DNA of 40,392 nucleotides from Schizochytrium sp. CCTCC M209059 (taxonomy: Eukaryota > Sar > Bigyra > Thraustochytrida > Thraustochytriidae): assembly GCA_000818945.1 (NCBI GenBank), contig KN805438.1, forward strand, positions 131,555 to 171,946, given 5' to 3'. The notes beneath the pieces were generated by a model. The model did no database searches and was not told the origin of the DNA. It saw nothing but the letters and a program-made list of their open reading frames with translations. Below are positions 26,211-35,400 of the stretch, one piece after another (within the stretch, counting starts at the first letter, position 1; each line of letters opens with the position of its first letter). The translations under genes and the position numbers were made by a program.

Positions 26211-27869
26211 ATGGCGGACATCGAGGACCTCGGCGCGAGCAAGCAGGGCGTCCAGTCGAGGCCCGTGTCGGCGAGCGGGGCCGCCGTGGTCGGCAAGCAG
26301 AAGCGCGATGTCAAGCCCAACACGGTGAGCGCCGGCGCCCAGGGCGAGCTGCTCGTGTGGAGGCGCGACGGCGAGGTGGCGCCCCTCAACAACCTGCGCG
26401 GCTTCGTGGACTACGAGCGCGAGCCGTCAAAGTACAGACCTGTGAACGAGCGCATCAACGACTGGGAGGTCATCCTGCCCCACGCCCTCGAGCGCGAGGG
26501 CACCGAGGTCACCGTGCAGTCCGCCCGATGCATGGACTGCGGCACCCCGACATGCTGCTCCGAGCCCTACGGCTGCCCCCTGGGCAACGAGGTGCCCCGC
26601 TTCAACAAGCTCGCCTACAATGGCCAGTGGCGCGAGGCCCTCGACGTGCTGCTCTCTACCAGCAACGCCCCCGAGTGGACCTCGCACGTCTGCCCGGCGC
26701 CGTGCGAGGGCGCGTGCGTCGCCGGCCTCGTCGACGCCCCCGTCACCATCAAGAACATCGAGCAGCAGATCATCGAGCGCGGATGGGCCAATGGATGGAT
26801 CTACCCCAAGCCGCCCTCCATGCAGACCGGCAAGAAGATCGCCGTCATCGGCTCTGGCCCCGCCGGCCTCTGCGCCGCTGACATGCTCAACCGCCGCGGC
26901 CACTCCGTCACCGTCTACGAGCGCGCCGACCGCATCGGCGGCCTCCTCATGTACGGCATCCCCGCCCCCAAGCTTGACAAGAAGATGCTGCAGCGCCGCA
27001 TCGACCTCTGGGCCGAGGAGGGTGTCAAGTTCGTCACCGGCGCCAACGTCGGCGTCGACCCGGCCCACGACCTCCGCGACATGCACAAGAACAACGACGC
27101 CATCGTCCTCACCGTCGGCGCCACCAAGCCGCGCCTGCTCAACATCCCGGGCTCTGACCTCAAGGGCATCTACCCGGCCATGGACTTTCTCGCCGCCACC
27201 ACCAAGACCCTCCTCGACGACGGCAACGGCCGCCTGCGCCACTGGGACGGCTCGTACATCTCCGCCCGCGACAAGAACGTTGTCGTCATTGGCGGCGGTG
27301 ACACCGGCAACGATTGCGTTGGCACCTCGGTCCGCATGCGGGCGCGCAACGTCGTCAACCTCGAGCTCCTTGACAAGCCCCCCGTCGAGCGCGACGAGAC
27401 CATGCCCTGGCCCACCTTCCCCAAGACCTTCAAGCTCGACTACGGTGGCGAGGAAGCCGCTGCCGTCTTCGGCCAGGACCCGCGGCAGTTCAACACCCTC
27501 ACCAAGGAGTACCTCGGCGACGAGACTGGCCACGTCGTGGGCATCCGCACGGTGCGCATTGTCTGGCGCGACGGCAAGATGCAGGAGATCCCCAACTCGG
27601 AGCGCATCATCCCCGCCGACCTCGTCCTCCTCTCGCTCGGCTTCCTCGGCCCCGAGGAGACCATGCTCAAGCAGCTCTCCCTTGACGCTGACAAGCGTGG
27701 CAACATCAAGGCCGAGTACGGTGACTTTGCCACCAACCTTCCGGGCGTCTTTGCCGCCGGCGATTGCCGTCGCGGCCAGTCGCTCGTTGTCCGGGCCATG
27801 CGCGAGGGCCGTGAGGTCGCCGCCGCCGTTGACAAATACCTCGCCACCCAGGCGCCCGCTGCGCTCTAG
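26211..27869 (+). CDS. gltD: Glutamate synthase, small (beta) subunit
   Basis: 552 residues from ATG 26211. It oxidises NAD(P)H through FAD and passes electrons by 4Fe-4S clusters to the alpha subunit. Residues 1-~50 are a non-conserved extension. The Fe-S domain follows with Cys107, Cys110, Cys115 and Cys122 (C-M-D-C-G...G-C-P-L-G-N) and Cys161, Cys165 and Cys169 (V-C-P-A-P-C-E-G-A-C). The FAD motif G-S-G-P-A-G is at 214-219, the NAD(P)H-site motif G-G-G-D-T-G-N-D at 361-368, and the second FAD contact A-A-G-D-C-R-R-G-Q-S at 515-524. About 70 residues longer than typical bacterial GltD (~480), due mainly to the N terminus. It reads the same way as gltB, each with its own ends. NADH or NADPH preference cannot be read with confidence. 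It could in principle serve other partners, but the neighbouring alpha gene makes glutamate synthase the clear choice. Confidence 0.96.
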   Translation: MADIEDLGASKQGVQSRPVSASGAAVVGKQKRDVKPNTVSAGAQGELLVWRRDGEVAPLNNLRGFVDYEREPSKYRPVNERINDWEVILPHALEREGTEVTVQSARCMDCGTPTCCSEPYGCPLGNEVPRFNKLAYNGQWREALDVLLSTSNAPEWTSHVCPAPCEGACVAGLVDAPVTIKNIEQQIIERGWANGWIYPKPPSMQTGKKIAVIGSGPAGLCAADMLNRRGHSVTVYERADRIGGLLMYGIPAPKLDKKMLQRRIDLWAEEGVKFVTGANVGVDPAHDLRDMHKNNDAIVLTVGATKPRLLNIPGSDLKGIYPAMDFLAATTKTLLDDGNGRLRHWDGSYISARDKNVVVIGGGDTGNDCVGTSVRMRARNVVNLELLDKPPVERDETMPWPTFPKTFKLDYGGEEAAAVFGQDPRQFNTLTKEYLGDETGHVVGIRTVRIVWRDGKMQEIPNSERIIPADLVLLSLGFLGPEETMLKQLSLDADKRGNIKAEYGDFATNLPGVFAAGDCRRGQSLVVRAMREGREVAAAVDKYLATQAPAAL

Positions 27870-28576
27870 GCTCTAGGGGGTGTGCTGTGTGTTGTCTCTT
27901 TTTCCTCGCAATCGTGCACCTCAGCAGTCAGCCTCTCGCGCTTTTTTCTTTTTGCCCTTATTATCTATCCGCGTGTGCACGCACAGTCAACGATCTACCT
28001 GTCATTTGTCATTCTTCTTTTCGATTTTCGTTTCTTGCTTTCATTCCTTTCCGTCCTCGTCTGAGCTCTGGCGGCCAGAGAATAGAGAAACTTTCAGGCA
28101 CTAGGTAGCGTTTTCATTGATACTTAAACACTGGCATTTCGCCTGGTGCTGGTGGCTGCAATCTTCAAGTTGCATTCCGTTGACGGTGGCTACCGAAAGA
28201 TGCGGACTTTTCGGGCTATAGGCCTACGTACGTACGTACGTACGTACGTACCTACGTTTCCACTCTTCTTTGCAATTATGATGATTCTTGACAAAGTTTC
28301 TGCCCAACCTTTGACCATGAAGCAACTTCGTCGGAGCAAGTAAATACGTCCGAGAAGCAGAGAGGGTGGAAGGGATACGAAGAGTTTCGTTCGGTCTCAT
28401 CACAATGAGACTTTCTCACCCTTTGAATGCAAGTTCTTGTGCTTTGTTTTTGTATTATCATCATTTCAAAAGAAAAAAAAGTCACAGAAAACAACAGAAT
28501 CAGCATCATCCGTTTATTCTAGGCTAGATCATTATCATCACTCATCATCGTCATCATCATCCGCCTACATTGTTTT
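27870..28576. other. Convergent 3' region gltD / receptor gene
   Basis: Both flanking genes end here, so it should hold two 3' untranslated regions. T-rich on the + strand after gltD. It includes the self-complementary repeat ACGT (28225-28251) and ATC/TCA runs near 28530-28560. No gene seen. Confidence 0.6.
28225..28251. repeat. ACGT palindromic microsatellite
   Basis: About six TACG/ACGT units; every stretch is its own reverse complement, so it can fold back or form cruciforms. It lies between two convergent genes. Confidence 0.85.
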
Positions 28577-31500
28577 TTAAACATCAAGATCATCATCGCT
28601 GTCATCGTCAGCATCACCGCCATAAAAGTGGCGATGCCCTCGACTGGTCGTGCTGTAGCTCGCACCAGGGTGATACGGCGCCACGGGCCCACTTGTAGGG
28701 TTCGGGACCGAGACCCCCTGGTCGTGATCCGCCTGGAACTGCTTACGACGCTTGTCAGCCATGCGTTTGCTCACGCGGCGAGCAAAAAAGGAGTCATCGT
28801 TCTCGGTCTGAGCTTGAGCAATCTGCGCGCGCATCTTTTCCGTGCGCAGATGTGACTGCAAATCGCGCTGCTCTTGCACAAGCGTACTGATTTGCATTTC
28901 CGTGCTCGTGTGGCGCTCCGCACGAAGCTTCATAAGCTTCTCACGCGAGGCCATGAAGAGCTTGGTCAAAGCACTATACTCGGAATCCTTGTCGTAGGCC
29001 ACATCACGCTCAAGATTGTATCGCTCGCCCTCATCAATGTAGTGCTTGTCGCGTTGCCACTTGCGACGCAGGACCACAAGGACCACTAAAGCGAGAAGCA
29101 GACACGCACCCACAGCACCGCCAATCACCGACACCGTCGTGATGCCCTTGGCACTAATTCCGTCTCCAGAAGAACCATCTGGGACAGAAGGCGAACCCGC
29201 ATTCTCATCCGGCGGCTCGACGGTCACGGCATCCTCTACATGCCGAAAGAAAACAGTCGGGGCCGCTGTCGGCGCCAAGGCCACTGTGGCCAACACCATG
29301 TCATCCGCACTGACGCTCTCGTCCTGAAAAGGCGTGGTGACCAAACGCCGTCTGCTGTCGGCGGTTGGGCCGTCTGTCCGCGAAACGACCTCCGAAGTGA
29401 TCTCAAACCCGCAGCTTTCGCCAAAGCAAAAGTACAGGTCGAAGTCGCCGGTTTCCTCGGTCGCGAGCCCCGCCGAGTATGTTCCATCATCGTGGTCCAA
29501 AATCGTGGCATTGAGCAGGCGCGGACGGGCTGCATCGTTGGCGTACGACCAGTTGCCGTCGCTTCCCTGCTGCGGGACCTCGATCCAGATGCCTTGCATT
29601 AGCTCCGGAGCTCCGCCATACTCGATGAGCTCGTCACAGAGATCGCGTGCCTGCACCGAGTACCCAATAAGACTCTTGCCGTCACCCGTCAGCGTCAGAT
29701 ATGGCGCACTCGAGGTTCCCGAGGCGCTGTCGACGCGGGCGCCCGTCTCATCAAAAGTCTCGGGTCCAATGTAAGTTGTCATATTGGCAGCCAACTCCAC
29801 CGTGTCAACATCCCAGCTCGACAAGAAGATGTCCGCAGCATCAGAACCTGTTGCAGACGTAAAACCCATGTACGCGTTGCGCCCGCCGCCGAGCACGTCC
29901 GCAATGACAAAGTCCGTCTGCCGCAGGTACAGCGAACCATTAATGTAGACCTCGAGCCAGTCGGGCGACTCGAGGTACTCGATCGAGACCGTGTACGTTG
30001 TGCCGGGCACAAAGGTCGCCACATTATCGTAGACGCGCACGTCGCTCGACGTCAAATCGAGTCTCTCCCCGGGGCTCGAAGGATAGTGCAAACGCACTTG
30101 CTGAAGGGAGCAATCTGCCGCAGCGTCTTGGCGGTCCGCGCACATATCAAAGACGACGGCCATGGCATTCGTGTAGTATCGGCAATTGAGACCGCCCATT
30201 GTGGTGATGGGGAGATCGACGAGGCCGCGCTCGAGCTGATGCACCACAAAAGCGAATCCCTGCGCCTGGCCCTCGGTCCCTACAGTAAAGCTGAACGAGG
30301 TTTTGAAACCCGTGCCGACGTTGAACTGTGACTCCGCGTACGCATAACTGGGCGTATCAGGCGCACCCTGCTGAGCGAGGTAAAAACCATTGTCTGCGAA
30401 GTCGACTTGCGAGACGAAAAAGTCAGAAGCAACGGCCGTCTCAGGGAAAGCTTGCGCCGTCGAGCCAGAAAGAAGCACGTTGCAAGATTCGGAAATGGTT
30501 GTCGTCACGGCAAAGTTGGACGCTGACGTTTGCCGTTCAGCATGGAAAAGGTCAAAGGCGTAAATTTGGCCCTGTTCGAGGCCTAGTGAGGCGCCGACTT
30601 TGGCCAGGTTGATCGAGTCATCTTGTGCGCTCTTGACGCCGCCAAGGTCGAGCGCAAGTTGACCATTAATGAATACCCAGACGTCATCGTCACCACTGAA
30701 TTCAAAGTACTCGTCGCCGCGATACTTGAAGTACGTGTGGATCTCTGTGGTGAACCAGAACTTTTTACCTGGCCAATTGTTATCCTCGTACTGTGTCACG
30801 GGCCACACTGGCGCACTCTCCTCGTCCGGGTAGAGGGCCTGCGTGACTGGCGTTGCGCCCCCGGTCGCGTACGCATTGAGCGGGCCAAAAAAGCCATCAT
30901 TGACACCATCTGGGCCTTCGACTTCGTCGTCCGTGGCGCTGTCGAAAAAGTACTCGCAGACAGTGTCATTGTCAAAATCGTTGGTTGCGCAAGCCTCGTC
31001 CCTGTCACCATCCAGATACAGGTAGAGAGAAAATCCGACGCGCTTGTTGTAGCGCGCGTTGTCATTGTACCAGGATGAAAACGCCTCGGGTCCTGCCGTC
31101 TTACATGTATTGGACCCAGATCCGCTGCATCTACCGCAAGCGTCCGAATCTGAGCAGTACTGCGGCTTGGGAATTCCAGCTTGGTTCACGAGCGTCTCGT
31201 CCTGCAGCATGCCCCTGCTCCGCGCATACGAGATGATGTCCCCGGTGGGCTGAAAGTCTGGGTGGCCGGAAATCGTGCCGTCCAAGAGCTCATCTGCATA
31301 AGGGCAATTCGCCTCCTTGATTCCTCCGTCATCATCCTCGCGCCATTTCGCAAATTGGCGCACGGCGGCTGTCGGGTCGAGCGCGCTCGGGTAGATCTCC
31401 AAGAGCGTATCCTTGTCGAGGTCCGGGGTGCAGAAGAAGGGCTGAAAGCTGCGCACGGTCGCCCTGTACTGTATGCTGTCGCGCGTCGAGGTCACCTGCG

Positions 31501-31579
31501 CGTTCGCGCTCTTGGCGAGCGCCGTCGCGGCCACGAGCGTGGCCACGACCCACGCACGAGGTCGCTTGATGCCGCCCAT
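28577..31579 (-). CDS. Type I membrane protein, fibro-slime + lectin-like
   Basis: 1000 residues from ATG 31579. The open frame goes 114 codons further upstream but through repeat sequence, and only the M-G-G-I-K start gives a proper signal peptide (residues 1-28, hydrophobic core V-V-A-T-L-V-A-A-T-A). Next comes a fibro-slime/PA14-related domain at about 40-362, with H-P-D-F-Q (106-110), W-F-T-T-E (275-279) and F-S-G-D-D-D-V-W-V-F-I-N-G (294-306), as in Dictyostelium and Fibrobacter adhesion proteins. Then a ConA-like, L-type-lectin-resembling domain (about 378-596), a filamin-like Ig repeat (about 625-730, D-D-G-T-Y-S), a linker, one transmembrane helix (814-837), and a 163-residue cytoplasmic tail with a likely coiled coil (865-925) and an acidic end. 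Role: probably surface adhesion or carbohydrate binding with signalling inwards. It precedes the channel gene on the same strand side, 917 bases apart. Confidence 0.88.
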   Translation of the reverse strand: MGGIKRPRAWVVATLVAATALAKSANAQVTSTRDSIQYRATVRSFQPFFCTPDLDKDTLLEIYPSALDPTAAVRQFAKWREDDDGGIKEANCPYADELLDGTISGHPDFQPTGDIISYARSRGMLQDETLVNQAGIPKPQYCSDSDACGRCSGSGSNTCKTAGPEAFSSWYNDNARYNKRVGFSLYLYLDGDRDEACATNDFDNDTVCEYFFDSATDDEVEGPDGVNDGFFGPLNAYATGGATPVTQALYPDEESAPVWPVTQYEDNNWPGKKFWFTTEIHTYFKYRGDEYFEFSGDDDVWVFINGQLALDLGGVKSAQDDSINLAKVGASLGLEQGQIYAFDLFHAERQTSASNFAVTTTISESCNVLLSGSTAQAFPETAVASDFFVSQVDFADNGFYLAQQGAPDTPSYAYAESQFNVGTGFKTSFSFTVGTEGQAQGFAFVVHQLERGLVDLPITTMGGLNCRYYTNAMAVVFDMCADRQDAAADCSLQQVRLHYPSSPGERLDLTSSDVRVYDNVATFVPGTTYTVSIEYLESPDWLEVYINGSLYLRQTDFVIADVLGGGRNAYMGFTSATGSDAADIFLSSWDVDTVELAANMTTYIGPETFDETGARVDSASGTSSAPYLTLTGDGKSLIGYSVQARDLCDELIEYGGAPELMQGIWIEVPQQGSDGNWSYANDAARPRLLNATILDHDDGTYSAGLATEETGDFDLYFCFGESCGFEITSEVVSRTDGPTADSRRRLVTTPFQDESVSADDMVLATVALAPTAAPTVFFRHVEDAVTVEPPDENAGSPSVPDGSSGDGISAKGITTVSVIGGAVGACLLLALVVLVVLRRKWQRDKHYIDEGERYNLERDVAYDKDSEYSALTKLFMASREKLMKLRAERHTSTEMQISTLVQEQRDLQSHLRTEKMRAQIAQAQTENDDSFFARRVSKRMADKRRKQFQADHDQGVSVPNPTSGPVAPYHPGASYSTTSRGHRHFYGGDADDDSDDDLDV

Positions 31580-31602
31580 CGCTTCGCTTCGCCCGCCCGC
31601 GC

Positions 31603-31636
31603 TCGAGAGCTCGCTCGAGAGCTCGCTCGAGAGTTC
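31603..31636. repeat. Palindromic 12-mer, three copies
   Basis: GAGAGCTCGCTC units in tandem. Each contains the palindrome GAGCTC, and TCGA occurs at the joints. 25-57 bases upstream of the receptor ATG. Confidence 0.7.
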
Positions 31637-31652
31637 ACTTTTCGCCGCGGGT

Positions 31653-31691
<39 letters not shown>

Positions 31692-31692
31692 C
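31653..31692. repeat. GCAC microsatellite, ten units
   Basis: Ten perfect GCAC units, about 75-115 bases upstream of the receptor gene's start codon on its coding strand. Confidence 0.9.
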
Positions 31693-32146
31693 AAGGTCTC
31701 GTCTCGAGTCTGCCGCGTGCGCCGCGCTCGACGCCGATGCTTCGAGGGCCGGCTCGCCAGTGCACCTGTCCGGCTCTAGCTCCGGCTGGCTCCGGCTGCG
31801 GCCGCTCGCGGCGTGCGTGCGGGTCTGGCCTGCGAGGCAGGCTGGCGTCCGGGTTTACGAGGTTTGCTCGCTCGCCTGCTGTGCGCGTGCAAGCGACGTC
31901 CCCCGCGGCGCGAGCGTGCAAGGCATGAATAATTCGCCTTACAAGAAGTTAGCGGGAAGCGAGGAGGCTCGGCGAGCCTCGCGCCGAGACTTGGCAAATT
32001 GTCCCCTGGCCCCCGGGTCTTGTGCGGGTCCCGCGTTCACCTGACATGCCGCGCTGTGGTCTCGGAGTATGTGCGCCCGTACAAGACCCCGCGGACCGAG
32101 CACGTGGCACGCGCCCGCGGGGGGAACGCGCATCCCCGTCGGCGCG

Positions 32147-32236
32147 GCAAGCACAAGCAGCGCAAGCACAAGCAGCGCAAGCACAAGCAGCGCAAGCACA
32201 AGCAGCGCAGCGCAGCGCAGCGCAGCGCAGCGCGGA
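32147..32236. repeat. 15-base tandem repeat x4, then GCAGC
   Basis: Four perfect copies of GCAAGCACAAGCAGC (32147-32206) followed by about six GCAGC units. The pentamer is the last third of the 15-mer, so the longer unit probably grew from the shorter one. Confidence 0.9.
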
Positions 32237-32496
32237 GCAGGGGAAAAGGAGAGCAAAGCAAAGCAAAGGCAAGCGAAGGGAGAGGGAGCAAAGGAAAGCG
32301 TGGTTGGTCGCTTGGAGCGCTTTCCAATACACATACACCACGATGGTTGTTGCCCTGGTTGGCAAGGTGGCTGTGGCTCTGCCTACTTTTAGTAGGGGCA
32401 GGAAAAGATAACTTGAAGATAAGATGGGTTTGGGCCAAGAAAGAACTGGCTGAAGCCAGGCAGTCAAACAAAATACTACTTCTATCCTATGAACGA

Positions 32497-35400
32497 TCAG
32501 GGGTGCGGGACGACCTTGCGCGTGGCCTTGCGCGAAGGCGTGGACGAGGCGGCCTCGAGGGCGCGCTGCTGCAAGTAGGCAGAAAGCTCGGTGAGCGCAG
32601 GGTGAGGAGGCGGAACGGGACTCCGCGGCGCCTGCATGTGGCCTCCGTGGTGCGCGGCTCGCATGTAGACGGAGTGGGCTGCCTCAGGACTGCGCATGGA
32701 GAACGACCCGTGGTGCGCGACGCCGTCCTCGTCGTGGCGGTGCAAGTGAGGAGCAGGCCGCGCCGGCGACGGTCCGCCCTTGCGCGCGCTCGGACTCGCG
32801 GCACCGGACGCGAGAGGGCGCGGCGGGTGAGGACCGTGGTGCGCCGCGGTGGCGTCCTGGATACCTTTGCGCAACCCCTCAATGCCTTCGAAACGCTTTT
32901 CCAAGCCTTGCAAACCCTTTTGGAGCACCTTTTTCGAGCTAAGCTTGCGCTGGTACTCGACAATCATGCGGAACTGCATGTAACACCATCGCGCCTCAGC
33001 AGAGTCCTTGGTCTCCTCGTAGGCCTCGTTCATGATGGCAATGAGGAGATTGAGCAGCAGAATCACGAGCAACGAGGCCGAGAGCACCGTCATGAATATA
33101 CCCAGCGTGCGATCGAGCTCGTACTTGCCGTCAAAGTCGAGGTCGCCAAGCGAGGCGCGAAAGGTGGAGACGAGGGCACGTAAGACCGAACTCGCGGGCT
33201 CGTAGGTGAGCCCATACAGCACGAAATCAAAGAGCCCAAAGGCAAGAATAAAGACCGCAAAAATGAGGAAGAAGCTGAGAAGCTGGGTCAGCATGCCGCC
33301 AATGATAATGACGGGAATGGCCATGGACGCCGAAACCTGAAGGAATTCGAGACTCTTGATGTAGCAGAGAAAAACCGCAAAGGCGAGTAAGTGCTGTCGC
33401 ACGTTCGCGTACCAGAGCACGTCCGAAATGTCGATAAAGGTGTCCTGCGCAGAATCTGTGTGCCACATGTCCAGTCGTGCGAGGACTTGACTAGCGACGT
33501 GGGCGTGCACCGAGGTAAGCGCCAAAAAGATGATCATGATGCAGATGTCGACATAGTTGAAGGGGTTGTTCCAGTAGGGCGGAATAATGCGACGTGTCTG
33601 CCGCAGACAGATCGATATGCCCATCCAGTCCGGCAGCGATGCAAAGACGCGAAAGGTTTTTTGGTTTTCCAAAAAGAACGCAATGGCCTTATCCGTGTCC
33701 ATGAGGAGCGGGCGCCAGAACTTGGGCGCGTGGTCCTTGTGATTGGCCCCCCAGCGGTCGAACATGGAGCGGATCTCAAACGTAAAGTAGCGAATGAGGT
33801 AGATGACGAGCGCGACCTCGATCCATATATTGCGCATGTCTCGATCCGAGGTGTAACTCACGAGCTTGCGTGTCTCCCAGCGCTGCCCGGAAAAGATGCC
33901 ACCTGCGGCAGTCATTTCCAGAAAGACTCGGCCGTGCGTAAAGAGACCTTCAGACCGCGAATAGAGCGTGAACTCAATCACGGCAAAGCGCGTGTTAAGC
34001 GAGACATAGTTGCATTCATTGAGATCGTGCAAGAGAGTCTCGGCCTCGGTGCGGTTCCTTGGCAAGGTGACGCTAAAGCCCCCAGGCCCGTAGAACCCAA
34101 AACTCCCGAAGACGGGAAAGGCCGGGTTTTCCGCCCATGTCAGCACGAGGTCCGTCCCATTGCTCAGCGCGCAAGTGAATGGTGTTCGGTCCTCGATTTC
34201 GCTGCTCGCAGGCCTGTAGGTCCCACGTGTGTACGGCTGGAAGCATGTCTCATCCGTCTGGGCGATGATAGACGGCGTCGAGGACGAGCACGAGGACGGT
34301 CGCGTGCGCAGCTGACGATATCGCGGGCGACCCAAGAGACCCAACTGCCCATTGAGTAGGGCACCATTGCTGCCGACACTGCGCGCGACACCTTGGTCGT
34401 CTACGTATGCCTGGTCGGACTCCCAAAGCGCCTCGAGGACCACGTTGTTGAGGTACAGACGCCAGTCGTCGAGGTTACCAACTTCGGCGAGGCCCTTGAG
34501 GTCGACCTCGTCCCATTCGTCGGCAGCGACGCGATCAATTATGCCCGCCTGCATGGAAAACGCCTCGTAGCTGTTTCGGCCGCTGTACTGGATGGCAAGC
34601 ATCGTCAGCAGAGCGAGAAAAATCATCCACGAGCAGAGCGACTGCACCGTCTTGGTCCGCATCCCGGTTGCAATCCAGACGGTGCGCACGGCGAACTGGG
34701 TGCGTTTGTCCATGAAAATTTCTGAATCGTAGCCGATCTCGTTGGGCCGGTCAAAGATGTCGGTCATTTCGTCCTCGTGCAGATCGAACCAATCGAAACG
34801 TGCATTCGTCATAAAGGCCGGGTCGCCCTCGTTGTCCTCGTGGTCGAGGTCGCCACCGGCCTCGAGCAAGAGTTTAATGAGCATGTTCTGGTTATTGATT
34901 TCCAGGAACAAATTTTCCAGGTCCTCGAGACGCTCGCTCTGTGCGAGGGAGCGCGTCCCGCTGTCGCGGTATAAGCGATGCTGCGGAGAGTCACGATGAC
35001 GATCAAAGGTGAAGAGAGGCTCGTTTCTGGACTCTGGAGAGATCTTGCTTGCATTCCGTCCCGCTCGCGCATGAAGACGGAGCTTTTTGGGTCTCGACTC
35101 GTCGTTTCGACGCTGAATCACGTCGAGAAAGAGCTGCACGGTCTCGCTGGTGTCTGGATCGCTGCGAAGCTTTTCCTCGTTGGCGGCAATAATTTGTTCC
35201 ACAACACGATGCAAGTAGCTGTGTCGTGTGAAGGCATAATGCAGGGCTGTGCGACCATCTTTGTTCTCGGCGCCCACCTCGGCGCCTCCCTTGCGAATAA
35301 GAATGCTCGTGATATTAATGTGACCGTATGCAGCGGCAATGTGCAGCGTTGTCTCCTTGCCTGTCTTTGTTCGGGCTGCCGCGTTGGCGTTGTAGTTGAG

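Larger units (their letters stand above)
31580..32496. other. Intergenic: receptor 5' region, channel 3' region
   Basis: No gene supported. Contains TCGAGAGCTCGC triplicate (31603-31636), GCAC repeat (31653-31692), and a 15-base repeat block (32147-32236). The first two lie just upstream of the receptor start on its coding strand and probably fall within its 5' leader or promoter. Confidence 0.6.

Noticed and set aside
31580..31921. N-terminal extension of the receptor frame by 114 codons
   Set aside because: Runs through GCAC and GAGCTC repeats; the ATG at 31579 gives a typical signal peptide.
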